Assembly: GCA_910589655.1 (NCBI GenBank)
Contig: CAJUTJ010000158.1
Location: 1-45,105, forward strand
DNA length: 45,105 nt
Origin: an uncultured Acetatifactor sp.
GTDB lineage: Bacteria; Bacillota; Clostridia; Lachnospirales; Lachnospiraceae
Direction: 5' to 3'
Shown one piece after another: positions 1 to 6,793 of this stretch. The first letter of the stretch is position 1. Each line of letters starts with the position of its first letter. The notes beneath the pieces were generated by a model, which saw only the letters and a program-made list of their open reading frames with translations, searched no databases and was not told where the DNA came from. Both the position numbers and the translations under genes were made by a program.

Positions 1-23
1 ACACCTTGGCTTGTCTGATTTTT

Positions 24-66
24 CATCTGCTTCGTTGTCGTCAATCGACGTAGCCACCGCTACGCC
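24..66 (+). repeat. Family B structured repeat, copy 1
   Basis: A CATCTGC motif at 24-30 is followed 25 bases later by the small hairpin CGTAGC-CACC-GCTACG at 49-64. The same layout with the same spacing recurs at 32704-32746, where the stem is CGCAGC/GCTGCG, a compensatory change that keeps pairing. The repeat may extend beyond these limits toward position 120. Nothing recognisable was seen at 121-297. Function is unknown; structured RNA or a small non-autonomous element are both possible. Confidence 0.5.
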
Positions 67-296
67 TCATTCCTCCGCCTTGCATATGAAATAATCATTC
101 TGCGCCAATGTATCAGAAATTAATTATTCGTTGTACTAGCATATGTTCGATTGAAATAATGCAGGAAGGAAGAAGTTCTATATAAGCTGCATAAAGGATT
201 TAGGGGTAAATTTAGCGGTTAGAAATATGGACGATAATAACAGGGTGGTGAAATTTGAGACGGATTTGAGCGAATAAAACGTGTCTGGAAACGGGC

Positions 297-329
297 ATAA
301 AAATAGCCCCTCTGGCAATCAGAAGGGCT
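297..329 (-). terminator. Rho-independent terminator of the Uma2-type gene
   Basis: Read on the minus strand, an AGCCCTTCTG arm pairs with CAGAGGGGCT and is followed by a short U-rich run (complement of 297-304). It lies about 20 bases beyond the stop codon of the minus-strand gene ending at 350, where its terminator would be expected. Confidence 0.75.
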
Positions 330-349
330 GAGGTATCCTATATATAGAT

Positions 350-850
350 TTATTCAATGTTAAAGAGCTCGTCAAATGTAATCTTAAAGTTAGGAAACAT
401 GACAACCTGTAATTCATCCTTGTTTTGCTCGGTGACTGTTTTATAAAGATATGGGTAAGCTGTATCGTTATCCTTCCAATCAAACATATAAATTTCGACT
501 TGCTTTTTTCTCCAATCAGCAATCCAGTATTCAGAAACGCCCACTTTGCAGTATATCTGCATTTTTTCATTCCGGTCATATTCTTCGGTGGAATCGGACA
601 AGACTTCCATAACGAAACGAGGAATGCCCGTAAATGATACATTTTTTCTGTCACGCATGTTGCAAATGATAGATACGTCGGGAATGACTATTTTATCATT
701 ATTTTCGCGCCATTGATATTGTACGCTGTCACCAAAAACACGGCATAGGCTGTCTTTTATTTGGCTACCTATTTTGATGATAAAATTATGGATTACCATT
801 GAATGCTCAAGGTAAGTTTTGCTCATGTCTTCTATAGGAAGGGTATTCAT
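350..850 (-). CDS. Uma2 family (DUF820) PD-(D/E)XK-fold putative endonuclease
   Basis: A 166-residue protein with the Uma2/DUF820 pattern: IPDVSII around residues 60-66, FVMEVLSDSTEEYDRNEKM around 83-101 and GVSEYWIAD around 108-116. In this family the Asp of PDV and the Glu of the VMEV-like strand belong to a PD-(D/E)XK nuclease active site; the biological substrate of most members is unknown. The start at 850 is preferred over an upstream in-frame ATG because a strong AGGAGGT lies 6 bases before it. It is a monocistronic minus-strand gene with its own promoter (891-919) and terminator (297-329). Family assignment is firm; function is only inferred from the fold. Confidence 0.85.
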   Translation of the reverse strand: MNTLPIEDMSKTYLEHSMVIHNFIIKIGSQIKDSLCRVFGDSVQYQWRENNDKIVIPDVSIICNMRDRKNVSFTGIPRFVMEVLSDSTEEYDRNEKMQIYCKVGVSEYWIADWRKKQVEIYMFDWKDNDTAYPYLYKTVTEQNKDELQVVMFPNFKITFDELFNIE

Positions 851-890
851 TGGGTTACCTCCTGACAATTTGGTTTTAGTAGATGTTTGT

Positions 891-919
891 ATTATACTAT
901 GCTTTTGAATCGGAGACAA
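891..919 (-). promoter_or_regulatory. Promoter of the Uma2-type gene
   Basis: On the minus strand TTGTCT (complement of 914-919) and a perfect TATAAT (complement of 891-896) are separated by 17 bases. Transcription would begin near 884, giving a leader of about 34 bases that carries the AGGAGGT site. Confidence 0.65.
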
Positions 920-956
920 GATTTTGATGGGCTAAAAAATGATTCTGCCAAAGATA

Positions 957-1098
957 GGAGTTACTTTCGCTTCGTTCACAGCAACCTATGCACAGAAATC
1001 GCAAAACAGCGATTTCGCGCATGTCTGTCTCGGGTTTATCACACAGAAACAGCGTGAAAACACCTCGCGACGACAGCGAGTTAACAGTAACAGATAAG
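957..1098 (+). repeat. Family A structured repeat, copy A1
   Basis: About 140 bp closely similar to 22721-22862 and more distantly to 39283-39408 and 41562-41697. It contains successive hairpins: GAAATCGC/GCGATTTC with loop AAAACA (995-1016), CACAC/GCGTG with loop AGAAACA (1040-1056), and CTCGC/GCGAG with loop GACGACA (1064-1080). The ends carry GTTACT-like and AGTAAC-like sequences that can pair. The first hairpin is partly degraded in this copy. It has no convincing coding content. It may be a small RNA, a processed intergenic element or a MITE-like repeat. Confidence 0.7.
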
Positions 1099-1158
1099 AA
1101 ACTAAAGGCTCTTTAAGCAATGAAAAGGGAATGCCTTTGGTCATGATAATCTACTTGT

Positions 1159-1192
1159 AAAAGCATTGACGAAAATCGTCAGTGCTTTTTTT
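1159..1192. terminator. Terminator-like hairpin with T-run
   Basis: An AAAAGCATTGACG arm pairs (one mismatch) with CGTCAGTGCTTTT around an AAAA loop, followed by a seven-T run on the plus strand. No plus-strand gene lies upstream in the window, so it either ends a transcript from repeat A1 or works on the minus strand. It resembles an intrinsic terminator in both directions, but the plus-strand T-run is better. Confidence 0.6.
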
Positions 1193-1246
1193 CTGAATGC
1201 AGAAATGAAATGCGGATACACGCAGCACTTATCGGAAAACCGCATA

Positions 1247-1275
1247 TTGCGGTTCGTCATAGACAGTGGTATGAT
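1247..1275 (+). promoter_or_regulatory. Possible tatD promoter
   Basis: TTGCGG and TATGAT are separated by 17 bases, about 50 bases before the tatD start. The -35 lies inside a small hairpin, AACCGCA/TGCGGTT (about 1238-1254). The -35 is weak (three of six consensus bases) and the -10 is good (five of six). Confidence 0.4.
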
Positions 1276-1326
1276 AATAATCAATGAGGCTTTGGGTAAA
1301 ATATAGCAGATATGGGAGGTATAGAT

Positions 1327-2109
1327 ATGCAGGTGAAATATTATGATATTGGGGTAAATCTTTTTGGCAGGCAGTTTCCGGAACCGGAGAAGATTATCCG
1401 TGAGGCGGCAGCGGAAGGAATATGCTGTATTTTGACCGGAACGGATATGAATGAAAATATGAAAATTTATGATTTTTCCGCAAACCATGAGGTGTACGGC
1501 ACTTTGGGAATCCATCCCCATAATGCGGACCGAGCGAAGCCGGAAGATTTCAGGCTGATGGAGCGGTTTTTATCCGATAATAAGAAAATGGTTGCAGTGG
1601 GAGAATGCGGCTTAGACTATGACAGAATGTTTTCTACCAAAGAAAACCAAATCAGATGTCTGGAAAAGCATATCGTACTCGCAGAAAAGCTGAATAAGCC
1701 GCTGTTTCTTCATGAGCGCAGTGCCTCCACAGATTTTATAAAAAGATTTCGGAAGCATTCTGACCTTTGCAGCAAGTCGGTAATACATTGTTTCACGGGC
1801 AATAAGGAGCTGCTGGATAAGTACTTGTCAATGGGCTTTTCTATCGGAATTACAGGATGGATATGTGATGATATTCGCGGAAAGGAGCTGCGGGAAGCGG
1901 TAAAAATCATCCCTTTGGACCGAATATTGGTGGAAACGGACGCTCCCTTTTTGACGCCCAAGAACGTTCCGGGTCTTGACAGGACAAATGTTCCTCAAAA
2001 TATTAAATATGTTGTGAGAGATTTGGCAAAATATATGAAGGTATCGGAGGACATACTAATGGAGAATGCGAGGAAGAATACAGAGAGGATCTTTCATATA
2101 GAAGCGTGA
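1327..2109 (+). CDS. tatD: TatD family metal-dependent DNase (TatD type)
   Basis: A 260-residue TIM-barrel hydrolase of the TatD family, a Mg-dependent 3'-5' exonuclease acting on single-stranded DNA and RNA. The N-terminal DIGVNLF has Asn where YcfH/YabD-type paralogues have an HxH motif; this and GIHPHNA, VGECGLDYDR, HCFTG, IGITGWICDD and ILVETDAPFL follow the pattern I recall for E. coli TatD itself. The start at 1327 has GGGAGG seven bases upstream; an in-frame ATG at 1312 is too close to that site. There are no tat genes nearby, so the name reflects homology only. It appears monocistronic, with a probable promoter at 1247-1275. Confidence 0.88.
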   Translation: MQVKYYDIGVNLFGRQFPEPEKIIREAAAEGICCILTGTDMNENMKIYDFSANHEVYGTLGIHPHNADRAKPEDFRLMERFLSDNKKMVAVGECGLDYDRMFSTKENQIRCLEKHIVLAEKLNKPLFLHERSASTDFIKRFRKHSDLCSKSVIHCFTGNKELLDKYLSMGFSIGITGWICDDIRGKELREAVKIIPLDRILVETDAPFLTPKNVPGLDRTNVPQNIKYVVRDLAKYMKVSEDILMENARKNTERIFHIEA

Positions 2110-2304
2110 TATTATAAATTCTTGTGAAAGATGAAAAGCGGCAATTATAAATATTATCTCAGGATGTATAAAGCTTGTGTTAAATTAGTGCTATGGGACA
2201 GTGGGGATACTTTTCCGAAAATGGAGTGAAGTAAGCTGTAAACCCATGTAGCAGTATTGTGGCTTCGGAATGACAATCACTATGAATCAATAGGAGAACT
2301 ATTT

Positions 2305-3195
2305 ATGTGGATGATAAATGCTTTCGGGTCGGCGTTGTTTGCGGGCGCCACTTCCATTCTTGCAAAATGCGGCATTAAGAAGACAGACTCCAATGTGGCC
2401 ACGGCTGTCCGTACCATAGTAGTATTGTTCTTTTCATGGATTATGGTGTTTTTGGTGGGCGCTCAGAGTGAACTGCCGGACGTAGAAGGGAAGACATGGT
2501 GTTTCCTGGTTTTGTCAGGACTGGCTACGGGAGCATCATGGCTCTGCTATTTCAGGGCACTGCAGCTGGGAGATGTGAATAAAGTAGTTCCTATTGACAA
2601 ATCCAGCACGATATTGACGATTATTCTGGCATTTATTTTCCTTCAGGAAAGGATCAGCCTGCTGAAAATTATCAGTGTGATTTTGATTGGTTTAGGTACT
2701 TACCTGATGATACAGAAAAAGGCGGAGAAAGGTCAGGGACGGGATAAAGAGGTATGGAAGAATGACAGGCGGTGGTTTCTGTACGCGTGTTTGTCCGCCC
2801 TCTTTGCCAGCCTTACTTCCATATTGGGGAAGGTGGGCATCAGCGGATTAAATTCCAACTTGGGTACGGCCATCCGCACGGCGGTAGTGTTGATGATGGC
2901 ATGGGTGGTGGTATTTGTGACAAAAAAGCAGCATACCATCAGGGAGATTCCCGGACGGGAGCTGCTCTTTATCTGTCTGTCAGGATTTGCCACGGGAGGT
3001 TCATGGCTGTGCTACTATAAGGCATTGCAGGATGGGCCTGCCAGTGTAGTGGTGCCCATTGACAAGCTGAGTATTCTGGTGACCATTTTATTTTCTTATC
3101 TGGTATTTAAGGAAAAATTGTCGAGGAAGGCGATGCTGGGTCTGGCGTTAATCGTGGCGGGAACTCTATTGATGATTGCCGCTGAGGCGGCATGA
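2305..3195 (+). CDS. DMT/EamA family transporter with two near-identical halves
   Basis: A 296-residue membrane protein of about ten helices made of two EamA repeats. The halves are unusually alike: FAGATSILAKCGI in the first matches FASLTSILGKVGI in the second, LATGASWLCYFRALQLG matches FATGGSWLCYYKALQDG, and VVPIDKSS matches VVPIDKLS. Members of this superfamily move small metabolites, often as exporters; the substrate here cannot be told. The charged stretch around residues 150-165 links the halves. The start at 2305 follows GGAGA by nine bases; an upstream in-frame ATG at 2257 lacks a site. Its stop region (3192-3195) overlaps an alternative start of the next gene, so the two may be co-transcribed. 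Confidence 0.87.
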   Translation: MWMINAFGSALFAGATSILAKCGIKKTDSNVATAVRTIVVLFFSWIMVFLVGAQSELPDVEGKTWCFLVLSGLATGASWLCYFRALQLGDVNKVVPIDKSSTILTIILAFIFLQERISLLKIISVILIGLGTYLMIQKKAEKGQGRDKEVWKNDRRWFLYACLSALFASLTSILGKVGISGLNSNLGTAIRTAVVLMMAWVVVFVTKKQHTIREIPGRELLFICLSGFATGGSWLCYYKALQDGPASVVVPIDKLSILVTILFSYLVFKEKLSRKAMLGLALIVAGTLLMIAAEAA

Positions 3196-3257
3196 AAGCA
3201 GTTCGTTCCAATGGTACAGATCATAGACTTGGAGAGATACAAAGGAGAATCAGAAAA

Positions 3258-4121
3258 ATGCAGATACAGATTCCGGAAACCGGAGTAATAAAAAAGCAAA
3301 AAGTTGATTTGAGCAAAGACGTATCTATTATATATGGCTATAACAATAGCGGGAAAACCACTATTTTAAAGGCCTTGGACCGTGCTTTTCAGAACAGGTT
3401 GATGGAATGCTTTATTTCAGGGAAGGAGGGGGAGCTGGCAATATACATACCCACAAACAGAATTATTGTCAGTGCAAATAATACGGATGAACTGCAGCTA
3501 AAGGATTATGAGGAATTTATTCATTACCAGAAAGACAGTTACAGTGACTATAGTCTTCATTTAAAGAGGCTTCGTGATCATCTACTGACAAATGGAGTGA
3601 TACATAATTTTATCTGCCGTGCCGTTTATAAGATTTTTGCCATTGACATAAGAGAAATCAGTAGCAGGTACAGCGACGGAATTGAGAATATAATCAATAT
3701 TTATCTGAACATAATCTGGGCTGCGACATGGGATTTGGAGATTTCGGATATTTCTTGTATATCGGAAGAGGCATTTCACAAATTGTTGTCCCAAAAGCGC
3801 ATTTATGTCATGATTGACGAGATCGAGATGTTCCTGCATGTGAATATTCAATCAAAATTGATCAATAGCTTGAAAGAAGATTTTGCCGGATGCAGTTTTA
3901 TATTGACAACGCATTCGCCTCTTCTTTTAACAAGATATATGCAATGTGTGATATACAATATTAACAACGGTAAACTAAGCCGGATTCAGGAAGATGTGTA
4001 TTATGAGGATCTGGATATTATATACGAGGAACTGTTTCAGGTGGAACAGCTTCCGCCGCAGGTAAGGGAAGACATCAATTGTCTGGGGGAGATTATTTTA
4101 AAACCTTCTGTGTGCCTGTAG
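3258..4121 (+). CDS. AAA/ABC-type ATPase of an anti-phage-like cluster, 3' end altered
   Basis: A 287-residue P-loop ATPase. Walker A is GYNNSGKTT at residues 27-35, Walker B with catalytic acids is IYVMIDEIE near 181-190, and an H-loop-like TTHSPLLLTR follows near 216-226; this is the single-domain OLD/Septu-like architecture. AAAGGAGA nine bases before 3258 supports this start; an ATG at 3192 is possible. Downstream lie the 3' half of an HNH nuclease gene and a DUF262 gene, so a defence role is likely. The last residues (ILKPSVCL) read into HNH-derived sequence out of frame, so the C-terminus probably comes from a deletion junction. The AT-rich codon use of this gene and the DUF262 gene differs from the arg genes. 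Function is inferred; the substrate is unknown. Confidence 0.8.
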   Translation: MQIQIPETGVIKKQKVDLSKDVSIIYGYNNSGKTTILKALDRAFQNRLMECFISGKEGELAIYIPTNRIIVSANNTDELQLKDYEEFIHYQKDSYSDYSLHLKRLRDHLLTNGVIHNFICRAVYKIFAIDIREISSRYSDGIENIINIYLNIIWAATWDLEISDISCISEEAFHKLLSQKRIYVMIDEIEMFLHVNIQSKLINSLKEDFAGCSFILTTHSPLLLTRYMQCVIYNINNGKLSRIQEDVYYEDLDIIYEELFQVEQLPPQVREDINCLGEIILKPSVCL

Positions 4122-4473
4122 GGCATGTAATACAAAGAGAAGTACGCGTGCGTATTATCCCGACAAATATCTTGATCCTACGAAGACGGATGGCATTGAG
4201 AAGTATTTTTGCTACCAATTGGATGGCACGGTTGATGCCAATGAAGACTTGGCTCCGGATGAGAGAAAGAAAGCAAAATATATGATTAGACTATACCGTC
4301 TTAACAGGGAGGGGCTTGTATGCAGAAGGCGGGAATTTATGAGGGATTTAATGTCGGATGATGATTTTTACGAAAAGTTGGACAGATTGGACGATTCAAG
4401 CCAGAACATAATATTTTCATCCGTGTTTGCATATTATAAGAGACAAAAGACCGCTTCTTATAATATGCATTAG
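4102..4473 (+). pseudogene. Remnant of an HNH endonuclease (PtuB/TIGR02646-like), 5' half deleted
   Basis: An open frame of 123 codons beginning right after an in-frame stop at 4099-4101, without a start codon or ribosome site near its beginning. It reads NLLCACRACNTKRS, then YYPDKYLDPTKTDGIEKY, then AKYMIRLYRLNREGLVCRRR. This matches the C-terminal half of HNH nucleases that pair with AAA ATPases: a CxxCN-K zinc/HNH segment, a LDP stretch, and an LNR...L-xxRR helix. The N-terminal half, where the CxxC and IEHxxPK parts belong, is missing. The frame is +1 relative to the ATPase ending at 4121. I infer one deletion that removed the end of the ATPase gene and the start of the nuclease gene. An ATG at 4219 could start an 84-residue fragment. 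Confidence 0.65.
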
Positions 4474-4548
4474 CAAAGGACAGAGCATTTTATCGGAACT
4501 GCTTTGCAAACTTGATCATTATGTATTATAGGAGGTGTAAAGAAACAT

Positions 4549-6195
4549 ATGGAGAGTAAGGTGTTCATCTTGGATCAGACAACAATCAAAAAGCTGTTAA
4601 CTATATTTAAGCTTGTAATACCGGATTTCCAAAGAAACTTTGTGTGGAAGAAATCCAAAAAAGAACAATTACTGGATTCTTTATTTCGAGGGTTTCCGAT
4701 CGGGGCGATTACGTTGTATGAAGATATGAATGGTTACTATATTATAGACGGACTACAGAGAATTAATACGTTGAATCAATATCTTTCTCGTCCGAATACC
4801 ATTATATCTTTTGATATTTTTTTTGAGAAAGCGGAATCTGATTTCCGGTTGTTCTTAAAGCGCAGACAGTTAACGGATTTATCCCAACCTTTGGAAAAAT
4901 ATATAAAAGAGTGGTATGTGGGGCTTAACAGCCTGTATGGATTCGAAAAAGTCAGCATTCTCTATTCTGTACTAATGAACGGACATTCAAGGATAGCGGA
5001 GGCATTTAGGGATTTGGAGCTGGTGGAAGAGCTTTTGGGAATATTAAAATCAAAAATTGAGATCGCTTATGATGACATTGCCCTGATTATTTATAGAGGA
5101 AGTAAAGATGATCTGCCGGAATTGTTTAAGAATATCAATACAGGAAGCGTAGCTTTGTCACAGTATGAAATTCTGCAATCGGTATGGAATAATTATTTAT
5201 TGGAAAAGGATTTGATTCAGGATACTTTTGAAGCTTTTGGACGGGAATTGGAATTAATCAGGGATGACTACGAAATTGAAGCCGTGAAAGAAGCCGGGGC
5301 ATTTGATATTTTCAAAAATATTATCGGATTGAACCACATGATTTGTTGTAAGGAAGATTGTAATATCCTCTTTAATTTTGCCGGTTTTAAGAAGATTCCG
5401 GAGCCCAAAAAGTTTGGGAGAGGAATCACAAAACATTATGACAACGACAGCATTTCTTTTGAGATATATTCTACGATTTTATGTAATGCACCGAATCAAA
5501 TTGTAAAGGCAATTGATGCCGTTTATAAGTATGAGGATATTGAGAATATAAGTCTGTTTATTAATGAGCTCAACAAAATAATTTTGGATGCGGTGGATAT
5601 TGCGATAGAAGAGCTGAGAATACGAAAAGCAGAGCTGCAGGAAAGTAAGTATCACACTCTTTATATTCTTGCAGGCATCATTTTTTCACATTATAGTATT
5701 GATGTCAACAGACTAAGTGTGGAGAAGACAAGCTTTAATGAGGAAATATATAATATATGCATGGACATAGAACGACATAAAAAGGGTAAGTGGTTCATAG
5801 ATGAAAACAGACAGGTGGGATTTTTCAATATAAAAATTGAAGAACTGATGGGAATGAATACCAACAACAATTTTGAAGAAAGCTGTAGGGCGGAGGTATT
5901 AAGGATCCGGATTGATGATGAAATAATAACAGCCAATACAGTGAAAGAATTCTATTATAAAATATTCCATATTTTAAGTAATTACTATGATATAGATACC
6001 TATGTGCCTTACGCCACAGGAAGGAAACGGTATCTGGTCAATTGGACAAATCATCACATCAACGGAGATTTGTTTGTATCACCGATTAAAGTGGGGAACT
6101 ATTATATTGAAACCCATAAAAGTAGAATGGGGGCTTTGAAGGATATTTATAATTTTTTGAAGAATATAGGTATTGATGTCGGTTATGTTGAGTAA
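4549..6195 (+). CDS. DUF262 (GmrSD N-terminal-like) domain protein
   Basis: A 548-residue protein whose N-terminus is DUF262: IPDFQRNFVWKKSKKEQLLDS (residues 24-44) and YYIIDGLQRINTL (63-75). The DGxQR motif is the ParB/Srx-like catalytic signature of this family, found in GmrS-type enzymes that act on modified phage DNA and in many other defence proteins. The rest (about 90-548) has no domain I recognise; the extreme C-terminus (YYIETHKSRMGALKDIYNFL) is compact and may be a separate module. AGGAGG lies about 13 bases before the start, slightly long. It sits 75 bases after the HNH remnant and shares its AT-rich composition. A nucleotide-dependent nuclease or regulator in phage defence is the best inference. 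Confidence 0.82.
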   Translation: MESKVFILDQTTIKKLLTIFKLVIPDFQRNFVWKKSKKEQLLDSLFRGFPIGAITLYEDMNGYYIIDGLQRINTLNQYLSRPNTIISFDIFFEKAESDFRLFLKRRQLTDLSQPLEKYIKEWYVGLNSLYGFEKVSILYSVLMNGHSRIAEAFRDLELVEELLGILKSKIEIAYDDIALIIYRGSKDDLPELFKNINTGSVALSQYEILQSVWNNYLLEKDLIQDTFEAFGRELELIRDDYEIEAVKEAGAFDIFKNIIGLNHMICCKEDCNILFNFAGFKKIPEPKKFGRGITKHYDNDSISFEIYSTILCNAPNQIVKAIDAVYKYEDIENISLFINELNKIILDAVDIAIEELRIRKAELQESKYHTLYILAGIIFSHYSIDVNRLSVEKTSFNEEIYNICMDIERHKKGKWFIDENRQVGFFNIKIEELMGMNTNNNFEESCRAEVLRIRIDDEIITANTVKEFYYKIFHILSNYYDIDTYVPYATGRKRYLVNWTNHHINGDLFVSPIKVGNYYIETHKSRMGALKDIYNFLKNIGIDVGYVE

Positions 6196-6200
6196 TTCCT

Positions 6201-6345
6201 CAAACTGCTAAAGCAGTTCGGAGAACGCAAAGGCATCATTTTTAGGTCTTGTATAGCCCATGGATTGTTTGCGTCGCTGATATAGCGTTTTTCTCACGGA
6301 TTGTCTATGCTGCCGCAGGCGGCATGTTTGGGCGTGTGAAAGGGA
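6201..6345 (+). repeat. Family C modular hairpin repeat, copy C1
   Basis: Directly after the DUF262 stop codon. It has the AACTGC-TAAA-GCAGTT hairpin (6203-6218), a CGCT/AGCG mini-hairpin, then the conserved tail GATTGT...TGCCGC/GCGGCA and GGGCGTGTGAAAGGG. The tail matches those near 9170, 37490, 37640 and 45060. Position fits a 3' UTR element of the upstream gene. Confidence 0.55.
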
Positions 6346-6429
6346 TGAAGTTGGGTGTTTATCGAAGCGATGGAAGCTTTCGTTCTACAGGATTGTGAGT
6401 TACGGAAAAGGATGCTTCGCGGAGATGCC

Positions 6430-6524
6430 AAGTTTCCCGAACTGCTTAAGCAGTTAAAAAACGCCGGAAACAGGCGTTTTTCATCAGGATTTGAAATTCC
6501 GCAAAGTGGAATAATAGAGGTTGG
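6430..6524 (+). repeat. Family C modular hairpin repeat, copy C2, with terminator-like stem
   Basis: Modules in order: AACTGC/GCAGTT hairpin (about 6440-6455); AAAAACGCC/GGCGTTTTT with loop GGAAACA (6456-6481), which has the form of an intrinsic terminator; linker TCATCAGGATTTGA; hairpin ATTCCGC/GTGGAAT (6496-6512); and a GAGGTTGGAATG end. That end supplies a Shine-Dalgarno and an ATG for an 11-codon reading frame (MNKNTKSIKYA, 6526-6561). The same order is seen at 11750-11850 and, without the first hairpin, at 23265-23330. Confidence 0.6.
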
Positions 6525-6542
6525 AATGAATAAAAATACAAA
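6525..6542 (+). promoter_or_regulatory. ARG box 1 (ArgR/AhrC operator match)
   Basis: AATGAATAAAAATACAAA matches the Bacillus ARG box CATGAATAAAAATKCAAK at 15 of 18 positions. It also overlaps the first codons of a mini-ORF, so part of the match could be chance; two further matches downstream make the operator reading likely. Confidence 0.6.
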
Positions 6543-6564
6543 AAGCATAAAATATGCATGAAGA

Positions 6565-6582
6565 TATGAATAAATATACACA
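6565..6582 (+). promoter_or_regulatory. ARG box 2
   Basis: TATGAATAAATATACACA is a second ARG-box-like 18-mer, 40 bases after the first. It matches the core TGAATAAA and ATxCA. Confidence 0.55.
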
Positions 6583-6595
6583 AACCACAAAATGT

Positions 6596-6613
6596 AATGC
6601 ATAAAAATAAAAA
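6596..6613 (+). promoter_or_regulatory. ARG box 3
   Basis: AATGCATAAAAATAAAAA keeps the ATG-ATAAAAAT core of an ARG box. It ends five bases before the -35 of the argC promoter, well placed for repression by arginine-bound ArgR. Confidence 0.5.
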
Positions 6614-6618
6614 AGTAG

Positions 6619-6646
6619 TGGACATTTATGCAAAAAGTGGTATAAT
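6619..6646 (+). promoter_or_regulatory. argC operon promoter
   Basis: TGGACA (five of six consensus) and a perfect TATAAT are separated by 16 bases. Transcription should start near 6653, giving a leader of about 140 bases. The leader contains an imperfect hairpin, GGAAACG/CGTTTCC (about 6674-6710), with no T-run after it. I see no T-box or riboswitch signature. Confidence 0.75.
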
Positions 6647-6793
6647 TTTCTTCTACAGTTAATATACAGGATAGCTAAGGAAACGCTGATTAAATCATCG
6701 TTTCCCTAACATATAAAGTTAATGTATCTGTAAAAGACAAATCGGGCTGCTTTCGCTTGAGAGGAGCAATACGGGAAAGGGTTGAAGTTTATC

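Noticed and set aside
4097..4103. T-TTA-AAA slippery heptamer in the ATPase frame, possible programmed -1 frameshift
   Set aside because: The HNH frame is +1, not -1, relative to the ATPase; the -1 frame gives a sequence without homology. A deletion junction explains the layout better.
6653..6793. T-box or riboswitch in the argC leader
   Set aside because: The 140-base leader has only one imperfect hairpin and no T-box sequence or terminator; ARG boxes explain the control.
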